This document shows positions 13,701 to 26,745 of a stretch of 64,000 nucleotides of DNA, piece by piece. Every line of letters starts with the position of its first letter. Position 1 is the first letter of the stretch. The position numbers and the translations under genes are program-made. The notes beneath the pieces were generated by a model that ran no database searches, was not told the DNA's origin, and worked only from the letters and a program-made list of their open reading frames with translations. Source of the DNA: Bugula neritina (lineage: Eukaryota; Bryozoa; Gymnolaemata; Cheilostomatida; Bugulidae); contig OZ037766.1 of NCBI GenBank assembly GCA_964035545.1, forward strand, positions 9,681,722-9,745,721, in the 5' to 3' direction.

Positions 13701-15237
13701 AAATAGTTTAAATTAGGATAAATCATAAAAGGTTGTTAAAAAACTCTTTGAGCAGGCTCAACAGATTTATCTAAAGAGAGATATCACATTTCAAAAAAAG
13801 TCTACAAAGCATTCATTGCTGCACTTTACTTTTATATGTCACCACATTCTGCATGTGATTTTACCTATTTCATAAATTAGGAAGAGTATAGTATAATAAT
13901 TGACAAGCATGCAAGTGTTTTGATAGACCAGTTAATTACTGTATCCTATTTCTGTTAGTGGTGACCTATGGGGGAATCAAAGAAGCCTAATTGTAATTAT
14001 ATTTGACCCGAAAATGAGTGCAAATTCATCCGGTTCTGAAAAAATGAAATACACCCATTGAACTTAGTAAACAACTCTAAATATTTATTACAACCAATTA
14101 TTGAGATGAGAGGAAATTCTCTTGTTTTGCTACAGTTTATAAGTATAGTAAATTCACTGATGATTATAATACACATTAAAACTGTAGCAGTCTGCAATGT
14201 ATCATTTTAAATACCAAGCAATACTAAAAACCAAATCATAACAATGAAATTCACTAGGGGTCAAGCTCAGTACAAACTACTCTTTGCTATAAACAAGCAA
14301 CAATGCCCCCATGTGATTGACTTCCTTCGACTGCATAATTTACTTTGCACATGTCATGAAGAATACATATCCTTGACATTGCCCACATCATAAAGGGTAA
14401 CATTCCTACAGGATACATATCCTTATCATTGCTGGGTTCAATATTCATTCTTAAATTTTTTTATAGCTTTTCGGTGCTGTTGCATAGTTTCAATTTTCCC
14501 CAAGTGTTATTTGCTATACCTTTCTCTGCATTACATGGGGTGCATGTTTTGTTATTCAACATTTTAGCAATATTATATGACATTCCGGTATTACATAACA
14601 TAGTATAGGAGTGTATACATACTTGTTTCAGAATACTCAGATGTTTACATATACCAGAGACTAGCACCTGAAACATTTCCAAGATGTTTCTAACTTCGAT
14701 ACTAATTCTGATCACCATCGTCTTACTTCACCTCAGTGCCCGGTAAGTAGCCCCCCTCCCTTTATAGACTGAACCAGCCAATTCTCTTGGCATGGTGGAG
14801 TAACTTTGTAATAGTAAATGACTTCTAGCTTTTTATTTAAGCATTATTATTGCAGGTGTGTGACTATGCTGCGAAAGTTTAGTGCATGATCACCTAGACA
14901 ATGATGGTACTGATTTTTAGGTTATAAATAATATAGAGATGCGGTTTGCCTTATTCTGCTGGGAGTTGAAAGTATTATTGCTGAATGCTGACTCTTTGAT
15001 AAAATAGACTGAATATTGCAGACTGAACCCCTTTGCAATCTTTTTTCTCTTAGTTAATGAATTGTTTATATTGAAGATTAATAAAGCTGATCTTTAGTAT
15101 ATAAGTTGCTCGACAGTGTGGAGCCATACCCATGCTCTCCACTTTGATTTGCTTCACCCATCCGGGCTAAAGTTTGAGTTCATTTGGCAGCAAAGGAAAT
15201 TGTATTTACTGAAAATTGCATTGATGTTTCTTTGCAG
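4778..15237. other. Intergenic region, no convincing gene
   Basis: About 10 kb of AT-rich sequence. Open frames here are short, lack matched splice sites or recognisable domains, and overlap each other on both strands. One decayed coding-like stretch at 12605-13000 (-) is listed separately. The missing N-terminal membrane-anchor exon of the downstream P450 should lie in the 3' part of this gap, but I could not identify it. Confidence 0.6.
12605..13000 (-). pseudogene. Decayed coding-like stretch, unidentified
   Basis: Read on the minus strand from 13000, one frame runs 132 codons to a TAG at 12605-12607 with only two internal stops (TGA at 12815-12817 and 12680-12682). The composition looks protein-like in all three segments (for example LVTLMSCTALAKPLNFTQLE, and later MNLAQMAGAILPAFYNFGLV), unlike the low-complexity translation of its surroundings. 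I do not recognise the family; a relic of a transposon-encoded or retrocopied gene is possible. It may also be chance. Confidence 0.25.
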
Positions 15238-18200
15238 CCGCCAGCAATGTATGGAACAGGTCATGTGTAAGTGCATGTGTTGGTGATGTTCGGATGAGCG
15301 GAAGATGCATGTATGCATCATTTCACACTTGGCGCCGATATTTTTTTTCTAGCAACAAAGGCAGCTGTACTTATATTCTGCCATTGATTTTTATTTTTTT
15401 CTTCTGTTTAGGTCAAGACAGAAAAAGCTCAACTTGTTTAACGAATTGGGGATTGCTGGCCCCAAGCCTAATGTGGTGTTTGGCAACTTGCATTCTCTCT
15501 CTGGCAAGGTATAAATATAACAATATATCATCTATATATAGATTGAAAAATTCCTTTCAAGCTGTACACTTCCTAACCAAAAATTGGTCTTTAATATGCA
15601 TATATGGCTCAACATATACTACTTGTTACTAATTTTAGAAATATGTGGAAACACTTAGTGATTGGACAAAAGAATATGGAAAAATATACGGGTAAGCTTT
15701 ATATATTAGTATAATATCAAAACAGTAGAATTTTACGAACTTCATGTTTTTACATTTAGGTAAATATCAATAACTTAGAGATAATTTGTACTTGCGGCAC
15801 CCATGATTTACGTCATAAGTTTTCAGTTGATAAGATTGTATATAATAGCATCTAAGAAATTCACAGCAGGCCTAGCTAGTTGCATGTGTATGTTTTATAA
15901 TATAACGCCAAACACTAGAGACTACTGAAGATGTTAAATAACCATCGGAAATGGTGTTTTCAATATTTAACTTTTGCTACCATATAAACCTCTGCTATAA
16001 AAACAATAGTTATTTGCTACTGTCATGTTGAGTTTGTAGATATATTAGTAGAAAACTTGTAGATTATCATATTTAGAAGTTATTAATATGAATAGTCTCT
16101 AGAATAGGTCACATCTCTTCACACTGTAAACCTCTACATTGACTATGGTTTACATGTAGGAATTATATACTCCTGTGCAAACCATGTTCTACTACTACAA
16201 CTGCTTTATCTTGCACTCATATTCCAACTAACACTCGAATAAGCTGACAGCACAGCTGCTAGCTGCCATTTACGTTAGTAACCACAAGTATGAAGGGTGT
16301 TGTACATTTGAATAACAAAGTTTCTGGGAACTCTAGTGATGTGGGGTGGGATTTTGCACCTCAACTAAGTACACTAAATATAAGTAATTAACTGGCAAGT
16401 AAATGTGCCCTATCTCTCCATGCATTGGAGCTGGACTAGAAATGTCAAAATAAATTTTTGAATAGCTAGTGTCTCATAATGTCACAATATTATAAATAGT
16501 TTGGCAACGAAATACATCTGCTCTCCATTATGCATGTCCTGCCCGATATGCTTGGTATGTTTATTAACATTTCTTGATTATGCTGCACTAAAGAAAGATG
16601 TAATCTAACATTTATACATTGCACAATCCTATATATTATTCTTATATACCAAATTATCATGGTACTTGTAATTATAGTTATTTATACCAAAATGATTGAC
16701 AAAACAACAAATACAGCCATCAAGGCTCATAGAATTGCATGCTTAATGTGAACCCCTCAGGTTGGCCCAGCTTGGTGCATTGTTACCATAAATCAAGTGT
16801 CTTTCAATGAAACAGCCATTTTCTCACTAATAACAGACTATACACTATTTTCCTGCCCAAGTACTAAGATTGATGATAAAATGATGGGTTGCGCTTAAAA
16901 TTTTATTGATAACCAACTGTGGCGCCATGCATGTATAATGTTAAATCATTTCAACTGCATGATTATGCATCTCAAATTAATGCTATTAATTTTATGTTAA
17001 TCATCACAATTTCACTTATTAGATATTACGAAGGTTCGTCTCCAGTTATCGTGACGTCTGACCCTGATGTCATCAAAGAAGTGTTTGTAAAGCAGTTCAA
17101 CAATTTCTATGGAAGAAGAGTAAGTAATGATAACTCCAGATGTAGTTTAGACATTCTCAAGCCATTTACAACTTTACAGAGATTTTATAAACTTAAAATA
17201 CTATTGTATTACTTAATTGTACATGTTTCACCTGCTATTGTAGTTTTTGCAAAAAAAATGATGAATATGAATCACAGAGTGTAAAATAATGATCAGTTGC
17301 ATCCTTTTTAACATGCAAGTCACCAACTAAGAGAGACTTAGTGAGTTTGAACTTGATAACGTCTCACACTAGCGAAGTTTATGTACACTAACATATACCC
17401 CAACACTTGTCACAATATAACCCTGATAACCACCAATAGTATAAACAAATGAGTACAGAAAGGTGTGCTGCATCAAACTGTCCTGTCACATCAGGATGGT
17501 TTTGTTGTTGTAAGTGGAATTCTTGCAATTCATTTAGTGCATGCCTTCTAATTTGTGAGTGCAAGAAAAAAACTACACTCTTAAGATGGTCTCTCTCTCT
17601 ATAAACATAGTATCTAAATTGCAGTGTTATAATTCCATCCTCGGAGTACTGACATGAGCTTTTGTTATTGTTGACCACATTATCAGTGCACCCAATATTT
17701 GCTGTTGCACTTACCTCCGACAATTAAAGTGGATTAAGATCAAATAATAATTCACTTCATTCATCTTTCTGTCATTGGGTGCAGTATCTCTCCGCTCTGC
17801 ATGATTATCTATCATGCTGGTAAATATGTTGTTTACTATAAAAAAAGTTACTTCTGTTATAACTCTTACAGACAATTACATGAATTTTACTCTCAACATT
17901 TGCTGTGGTACTGCTACAAGTATTGCTTAATTATCAGACTAAGGTTTGGTGTCTGGAATTGCCAATCAAGTGCAGATAGATAACCTTGCCACCTTGTGGC
18001 CACTTCAAAACTCTCTTAATGTCATACATTTTTTGCCTGCATTTCTTAAAAGCCAATACTTGCTTTAGTCAGGAATATACTCAAGTATATTTTGTGACAC
18101 TCATTAACTCGCCACAGTGCCACAGATTTGGTCAAAAAGTTATGTATTTCAACTGTTTTTAGCTGCTGCCTGTTCAACCAGAGCCAGACACTGGGGCCGA

Positions 18201-21200
18201 CAGAGATGTTCATATATTATTTTCAAGAGGGCATCGATGGAAGCGTCTGAGAAGTACTATTAGTCCAAGTTTCAGCTCTGCAAAGATTAAAAGTGTAAGA
18301 ACTTGGACATTTCATTTTTGTCTCGTTTGTTCGTCACTTTTCACATAATTGTAACTTTTCCATGTTATCAAACTTATATATATATTACAGATGATGCCAC
18401 TCATTAAGTGCTGTATCAACGAAACAATGACAATCTTAGAACGGAAATCCGCTGAAGGAGAATCCTTTGATATCCACAGGTATGACTGTGACAGAAGCAA
18501 TTTTTATATAACAAGTTTATAAATTTAGCCACCCATTGAAATAGCCAACCCTACTGCGTAGTGAATTGCCTTCTTTAATTTGATAGGCTTTATGTTTACT
18601 TTACTTGAAATTGATATTCATATATTTGTAAATTCCTCAATGGGCACGGAGGTATATACTGCTTATATGTTACTGAATATTGTGAAAATGTATCTCTTAC
18701 AATAATATTAAATTTTCTCAGGAAATTTTACAGGGTAATAAATCCTCTTGATTTTTCTTCAACCCCATATGCATTTAATTAGTCCATGACAATTAACTTT
18801 AGAGATATGCCTTCTCGAATCTTACATTATGCATTTTACGTGCAGCGTACTCCAAGGACTAACCATAGATGTTATTGGTACCTGTGCGTTTGGCTTGGAG
18901 CCTCAGTTTCAAAAGAATCGAGACGAGGATCCATTTATTATTCGCTGCCAGCGATTGTTTACAGACTTTGCTAAAAGACCATTTATTGTCATTCTTGGAG
19001 GTAAATTCTATTATCTTTGCTTTTTAAGTTTATTAAATAATTTATTTAAACCAATATTTCAATATGTGAATGGTTGAAATTGTTTAGTTTGAAGTCTTCT
19101 CCTTAATGCAATGCTTCACCTGTGCCATGCCTTTGTTTCAGCCATCTTTCCTGAATTATCGAGATTCTGGTGGAAGCTGTGTAAGCTAGTATCTGCCTAC
19201 ACTTACGATGACATGGACTGGCTCTTCACTAATCTCGGCTCCGTAATAGATAAACGAAAATCTCACACTTTGGAAAATATTCGTTCAGAGAATACCTCAC
19301 AATACAAAAGAGTAGATTTGTTACAAATACTGTTGGATGCCGAAGTTGGCAGCGGCTCAGCTAAAGGCAGCACAGTTGCTCATTTAACAATGCGAGATTC
19401 TGAGGAAGATCACAACAGTAACTATGAAGTAGACAGTAACGTCAGCTTCTCGCCTGAAATCAGTAGCTCGTCACAAAAATATCTTGCGTCACAAATAGAG
19501 CACAAACAGTTGGAGTCATCGAGTCAGCAGGATAAGTGGTCATACGCTGCCGGGGCTACTTCTGCAAAGCCGAAGACAAGGCTCTCGCTAGATGTAAGTG
19601 CTCTTTACTGCCAGAGTTACGATGTTTTGTTAAACCATTGCAGTTTCTGCACTCTTCTTAGCTTACTTAACTGGTGCTTGTTTTTTGCAATGTATTGTAT
19701 TTTTCAGGAAGTAAAAGCGTCAAGTGTAGTATTCTTAATAGCTGGATACGAGACGTTAAGTAACCTGTTGGCTTACGTGGTGTATGAGCTGGCAGTTAAT
19801 CCACATTGTCAGAAGAAGCTCCAGCTAGAGATTGACAATACATTTGATGATGTGGTAAGTATAACTGTGCAAATAGGAGGTGCCTAATTAACTTGTAAGA
19901 CAACACGAGTGTTGAGGGGTATCATGTGAGTGCACTAAAGGGAGCCCGTGAAAGACAGGTTTATATAATTAAAGAAATTAATCATTTTGTATTCAGTGTG
20001 GCATCTAGTAGCTAAATCAGCCACAGTAGTGAAAACAGTTTGTGTTTTCAGAGTAGTGTCTATTGGTGTCAATCATTATAGCCATTCCAGTGGTGTCAAG
20101 AGCTCCCATTCACTGAGAACAATTGTTTTAAAAATACAATTAGCTGAAGATAAACACTGCCAGTAGCTGCCTGCACAAAGACTTCTATTTAAAATGCTGA
20201 TTTATGTTGAACTATTTTATTTTTTTTTTGAAAAACAGCCTGTAAAATTAATAAGCCAAGTCATTCTATTTGTAATTATTGTGTTTAAAGAGCAATAGCT
20301 TCTATTGTTGATTAAGGTGTTTTGCTAATAACTGAAACCCAAGTAATTTCCGCCAAGTATCGTAAGCAAAATCATACAGTATCAATACCTATTGAAGGCG
20401 TAGCACAACATAATATCATGTGTTAACTGTATCTTTTAGGATGACCTTTGCTACGATAAGTTGTCGAGCCTGAAGTATTTGGATATGATAATAAGTGAAA
20501 CGCTTCGAAAATATCCTATTGCATCCTTGTAAGTATAATGTAAATCTGCGAACAACCCATTTACTTATGTTGGAAGGGATTTTTACTATAATTTACTAAA
20601 TTTACTTACAACCTAATAGAAAATTAAAAGATGTAAGAAAAACTTATAATGAATTTTTTTTACAATTTTTCATTTCCCAAGGTTGAGAAGCTTAGACCTA
20701 TACCAGTTGATTGCAGTCTATCAGATTTATTTTTATAGCCTAAAATATGTGCTGGTGGTTGCAGGTTGACGGGCAGGTTGTGTATGAATACAACAAAAGT
20801 AAGTGGATATACCGTACCTCAGGGTACCACAGTTCAACCAGACATCTGGAGTCTACACTACAGTGCAGAGCACTGGGGGCCTGAAGATCCACAACAATTT
20901 CATCCAGACAGGTAAGCCACAACTCAAACCTTTATGTGTTGTTCTTCTCAGATAATTACATTTTCATAGTAACATGTGTCTTACCCACTCTACATAGAAT
21001 ATGCTAATCTATCAGACTCACCAGAAATTACTAAATAGCTTGGAATTAATAGTTGAAGATCTTTTGCTAAGACTCGGTGGCTGCTGGTATAAATTTATGT
21101 AAATGGTTATAGCAAACTTGTCAGTGCGGTGCGTTCAAATTAACATAAGTTCTTGAGCAATTTTCAGGAATGTTTCCTAATGTTAAATAGCAATTTATCT

Positions 21201-22158
21201 CAGGACAGTAATTAGGGATGTAAAACATTTGTTCTCGTTTCCTGTTTCATCTAGTGGTGGGTGTCACGCTTGTGTGCAATAAGCTAGCCAGTGACTAGTA
21301 CAGTCTACTGTTTACTATAGACATTTTTTAGCTCTCACTTTTATTGTCTCTGGCTGGGACAAGCCTATTGTGGTTGCACTAACTTATAAATTAATTTGCC
21401 AGTAGCCAGTGATTAACTATTAGAATGATTGATGGAACAGAAAAATGAACATCAAATACCTTAGAGCAGTTCTTGCACTAATTTTAGATCATATTGCGTT
21501 TTAAATTAGATCCTGCTACCCAATGACCTATAAAGTCTATGGTTTATTTCTGGAACAGAGAAAGTCATTAGTTAGAATCTCTGTGCCTTTGAAGTTAATA
21601 GTCATTAGCAACTCGTCAAAATGTCTCATCAACTAATAGGCAAACCATTTTAATAGGCAGTTGCTTGGTGCACCAACTAATTGGGTTGGTTTTATTGTTA
21701 TGTTAATTAATTTACGGCTTTACACTAAACAAAAAGTACAACAAACAATCTAAGACCACCATGTTTATCTCAAAAAATCTCATTGATGGTCTAACATGCT
21801 GGAAAGATTGAAGATTTCACCATTCCACTATTCCTTCCATTTGGTTTTCATCTTCTCGCTTTCTTAAGTTACATGTGTGGAGAGTGAGTAACACATTGTT
21901 GATTCTGTTTGTAGATTTTTGCCAGAGTGTGTAGCTAAGAGGCACCCTATGGCCTACATGCCTTTCGGCGCAGGACCTAAAAACTGTATTGGCATGCGTT
22001 TCGCCATGACCGAGTGCAAAATAACACTAGCCACGTTATTTAAAAAGTTTAATATACTACCCAGTGAGCAGACGAAAATTCCGTGTGAGTTGATAGAAAC
22101 AGCTTCTCTCAGTCCGAAAGACGGTGTGGTCATCAAGCTGGAACCAAGAAGCTCATAG
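15238..22158 (+). CDS. Cytochrome P450, clan 3 (CYP3A / thromboxane synthase-like), N-terminal anchor exon missing
   Basis: Twelve visible exons join in phase: 15238-15266, 15412-15508, 15639-15691, 17023-17119, 18163-18294, 18391-18479, 18846-19000, 19142-19593, 19708-19854, 20440-20528, 20765-20911, 21915-22158 (TAG), about 576 codons. The start resembles the CYP3A region just after the anchor (YGT...ELGIAGPKPNVVFGN). Later landmarks are the C-helix WKRLR, the I-helix AGYETLS, the K-helix ExxR in SETLRKYP, the HPDRF-type PERF motif, and the haem loop FGAGPKNCIGMRFA with its ligand cysteine. P450s of this type are ER-bound haem monooxygenases or isomerases. Exon 8 carries a long Ser/Glu-rich insertion before the I-helix, lengthening the protein beyond the usual ~500 residues; TBXAS1 also has an insertion at this point. 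The last residue of the AGxET(T/S) motif is Leu. The substrate cannot be told from sequence. The first exon (membrane anchor) must end in phase 0 upstream and was not found. Confidence 0.92.
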
Positions 22159-23849
22159 TAAATTATACAGTAGTTAAAAGGTTTCCTGCAGGGGTTATTC
22201 AACAGAAGCAAAGTTTGAGCTACTTTACCACAAGTCTTGGAGCATCTTGTGTTCCTAATAGAACTAAACATCTGGTGCATAGAATACTCAACTCCGCCAG
22301 CATTACTTATTATAGCAATCACGCCCCAACTAGTCATACTATTGTCATATATATTCATATTTGTATATGTATAGCTATTTTATTTTATGTACTTGTTAAT
22401 CTACTATTTACTTTTGAGTTGGCATGCAGTGCTAAACATGAGAAAGTTTTTATGTGGCTATACATTACTATTTTATGAAATATTTTGTGTTATGTTTGGT
22501 GACAATAAGCTTCATATATTCATACATTTATCATCGGACACAGACATTATATTTTTTTACTAATTTAACTTGCTATTAATTAGCAACTAAATTTTTACCT
22601 GAGTTTTGAATCAAGCTTCAAATGTCATTTTAGAAAGAAATTCTAAGATTGTCTCGTGCACTGAATTGTATACTATTTATTAAATGCTTCTCTACTTTTG
22701 TTGCTATGATAGTGTTATATAATATAATAGTCTCGTATGTGTATCATGTTGTAAGTCAGAAAAAAATTGCCTTATATTTGTCGATAAGAATATAATCCTT
22801 TATATTGAGGGATTATTTTCCTTTTGCATGCATTTTATGATAATTAATACACCTTTGTACAGTCAGATTTACTGTTTTCATAAAAGCATACAGTGTAATA
22901 TATTTTTTTAAAAGCATTGTATAGTGAAATTTGTTTTCTTGAAATATTCTGTTGGAATTGCTCGGAAACAGCATTCCAATCAAGAATAAACTAACCTGAA
23001 GATTTACATTAAATTTCTCAGAATCACAGATAACAAAAACTATTCCTAGCATAATTGTTATTGCAATCTTTTTGAAATGAAAACCTTAACAGTGACCAAC
23101 TTACTACACATGTGATTATGCTGTAAATAGTAACCATGCATTTGTCCAATTACCAGTTTGCAACAGAACTATAAAGTTGTCATTTGTTGAGCAATTCATG
23201 TGTTCTGAAAAGATAACTCCTCAAAGTCACAAATGAGAGTAATTCGGTAATATTGAATTACTAGATGCTTGCAGATCAAGGTAAAAACTGCTATATAAGA
23301 AAACATGTGTAGTATTAATATAATAAACTAGCTAAAGATAATATATATATATATATATAATGGTCAAAATTGGTAATTACATATAATATACAACATTCTC
23401 CCTTATAATTGTAAGAATATATTTAAACTCATACTGGAAACTATATGAAAGTTGATGAACAATGAATTTTACTTTATATATAATGGGCCAGAATTTTGCA
23501 GATAATTTTATTTTTCTTCAACTAATGTTACAGTCATTAAGGTTTTGCCAAATTTTTTATAGTAACATGTAGAAACTGGATACAAGTTTATACAAAATAA
23601 GAATATAGTTAGGGCATATCATGGCTTTTAAGTATTTTTGCGATCAATTTAATTCGTATGCAATTGAATGATTTGTGTTTCTAATATGATGTACAAAGTA
23701 AATACTGAATAAAGTTACTTCATATATCTATATTCACATTGTATTCTAGAAATTATTCAAAGCACACTGAACTGTACCTACCAGAAGATGCATTAATTCA
23801 ATAAGTGTAAATAAATCATTGCTATAAATTTACTAAAACAGCTGGCTTA

Positions 23850-24193
23850 GCCTAGGGCCACACGGTGCGTATTTTCGCATGCGAAAATCAAAATTACAAG
23901 TAGCAAAGGTGTCCACTGTAGCGTCAGTGATGTGTGATAAATAAAGCTTTCATTTTTAAATCGCACTCGCTTTCAATAAAACGAAATTTACTGGAATGTA
24001 GCACTAAAATAAAGAAATTGGACTCGCTGAATAACTACCAGCCAATTAGGTGACGATGGCAGAGACGATTCGCACTCGCGTTGAAAATGCTGAGCGACAA
24101 GTGCGAATGTTTTCTCAACGCGCACAGTGGACACCTTTGCTACTTGTGATTTCAATTTTCGCATGCGAAAATACGCACAGTGTGGCCCTAGGC
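23850..24193. mobile_element. MITE with ~73-bp terminal inverted repeats
   Basis: The left arm 23850-23922 is repeated inverted at 24121-24193 with only a few mismatches; the arms start GCCTAGGGCCACAC and contain the palindrome TTTTCGCATGCGAAAA. TTA flanks both ends (23847-23849 and 24194-24196), a 3-bp target duplication consistent with the PIF/Harbinger superfamily. The 200-bp middle encodes nothing and includes GC-richer CGCACTCGC motifs, so the element would need a transposase supplied elsewhere. Confidence 0.88.
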
Positions 24194-26512
24194 TTACTGT
24201 GCATGAGGTGTTAAAATAATACAATTCATGCCTGTGTATACATGTGTGACATGCAACTTATACACATAACATTAATCAACTTTATGTTATTTGAAATTAG
24301 CATGCCATAACAGAAAAGATGAATGCAAGCATGTTCTCTATTTTAATACTTAATCATTCTTTTTTTGCTAAAAAGCACCTAAAACTTTGAGAGATTTCCA
24401 TAAACAGTACTATTATTAAAATTGGTCATTGTAAAAATAGAAAAGTGATGGCATACATTTATTGAAGTTCTAAATTGTATGCTTTGTTGCTTGCAAAAAT
24501 GTATGTACCTGACTGCTTGAGTAATCACAGGGTACGTTAGTTTAGCAAACAAGTGCGAGTTCTGAACATAACATGTTTCTCAACAACTTGATTATCAAAT
24601 AAAATTTTCTAGTCACTATTGAACATTCATTCTACATGCTAAAACCTTCCCATTGCTATTAACAAGATACAGATTAAGGAATTGGTTCAAAATTAGCTTA
24701 GGTGACAAATACCCATTGTATTCAGAAAAATCAATACTGAAGTATAGCTAAACTGTTTGCATATTCCTTCTAATACTGTGTAATAGTGTTGCTGCAAACA
24801 AGAAGTTTATATATATAAACTATTTTCATAAATAATATATCATGCTGGTGATATTTAGTTTCTATTGATTAACACGTCAACATAAGTGGATGAGGTAAGC
24901 ATTTAGCATTTAGCCTGCTAGTTGGAGTGAGCTGCTGTCACAGAAAAGCTTATAGATAAATATAAAGAATACATATAGCAGCTTTGACTAGTAGTAAAGA
25001 CACAATAATATTTGGTAAGACTTTGCAATGTACATCAGCTAAATGTTTATATTGCTTTAGTTTTCTCCTTCTATTGATAAATTCATACGAAGAAAATCTC
25101 TATTGTCGTTGTGTATGCTTTAATAGACTGCAGCCATTTTGCATGTTCCTTGTTATCAAACATTTCAATAGACTACATTCTTTACAAAGAATTGCGCTTA
25201 CCCATAAAGCCATGTTGCTACACAACATCAATTCAATTGCACTCATGATATTCTACTGTTTCTAACACTGTCTAAGTCTCCAGCAAGTCACCCATGTGTT
25301 GCCACATAAGAGAATTAATATTTGCAACTAACTCCGTATCTGAGCTTTAAAATATTGGTTTAGCAAAAAATATTTTGTTTTAGACTGAAAAGCTGACTAT
25401 ACAAAACTTATTTGAAAAAACTGAAGCTTGAATTGTAGTTGGAAAAATATTAGTGCAACAATCGGTAAGTATAAATCTACTTTAGTGTACTCTTAATCTT
25501 AAGTCTACTTATTACTTTAACACTTGAGAGTGATTTTATTTGTTGAAACTGAAATTAAAAAGAATTGCAATGAAAATGTGGCAAGTTTTGCACTGTACAC
25601 CTTATCAGTTTGTAAATCAGTGTGTAAAAACAGAATGAGTAACCTGTCAAACAAATCTTGTAGTTTTGATATATTATATCAAAGCATGTAGTAAAGGTTA
25701 TAGTATATAATACAATAATATTATGACAACATATGACAATGATTGTAATAACTTGCTGCTTTATGCTTTCTTGCTAAAGTCTATAATAATGATATATAAT
25801 GAGGATTGCTCAACAGCAAACAGTGAACCTAATATACATATCATTATAAGTGTTACATCAAAAGAATAGTAATAATAATCAATAATTCTGATGTCAAATA
25901 GCCAAGCTACTGTTTCTATAACACCTGACAAAACTTCTTTGGGTCTCTAATTTGCAATTTTGTTTGATTCCTACAAACTGCAAGTGATAAAAAACAAAAA
26001 TATTGAAATAATTATATGCTGAGGTAATGAGAACAAATTCCTGTGAAGTTTCAGCTTTAAATAGTGAGCATACTGGCCGATTTCTTTCAAACGTTACAAA
26101 CATTATTTTGATTAACCTAAAATAGATTTATATTGAACATATGTGTTGACACACATAAAATATTGTTATAATAATGCTTCTTAAAGCCATAAAGCAAAGC
26201 TTCTAATGTTTACAATAAGGCTGTTAGAATTAAAAACACATACACCATCTTCTAACAACTGTTAATATATTGGCTGTTTTGTACATAAAATGATACTTTA
26301 TTTGCATCAATTGCGTATCTTATATGTGATATGCAAGTGTACCTAAACTGTGAATTTAAGAATATAATTTCTACAGAACTTTTTTTTCAATGTAAAATCA
26401 GAATGGATTTTTGTTGAGTTATATTACAACATTATGTACCCAGTTTCTGACTGTTAAATTGTTCCCAAGGACTGTATGCTTTCCCTTTTCTAGCTGACCT
26501 TAAATTTAAAAT

Positions 26513-26745
26513 AAAAAACTCAAGTGAGTTTATAGCCACGATCCCTGCAAAAAATCCCTGATGGAAAAGGTTTTTTCAAAGCAGGCTAAAGGCTTTTTCT
26601 TTCCCGATGTATCACAACAGCAATTACGGTTGGATGCTCTTCCTAACATCACCAATGGTCTTTACTAAGATCAAACCCATGACTTCGAGTTTACTAAGCC
26701 AACCTTCTGAACTCTAAAGTCTAACTCCTAGACCACAGCTGCTCC
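26513..26745 (-). mobile_element. tRNA-derived SINE, older copy
   Basis: This is a diverged copy of the better-preserved SINE at 34012-34233. The two share the A-rich end with AAAAACTC, GTTTATAG, the block GGATGCTCTTCCTA.CATCACCAATGG, the tRNA-like block with CCCATGACTTCG, and the terminal GCTGCTCC. Read on the minus strand the tRNA-like head comes first. The promoter B box is mutated here. I see no clear target duplication, in keeping with greater age. Confidence 0.8.

Noticed and set aside
24984-25265. 93-codon open frame in the P450-ANKRD55 gap
   Set aside because: No recognisable domain, no splice partners, and hydrophobic/Cys-rich composition typical of AT-rich non-coding DNA.
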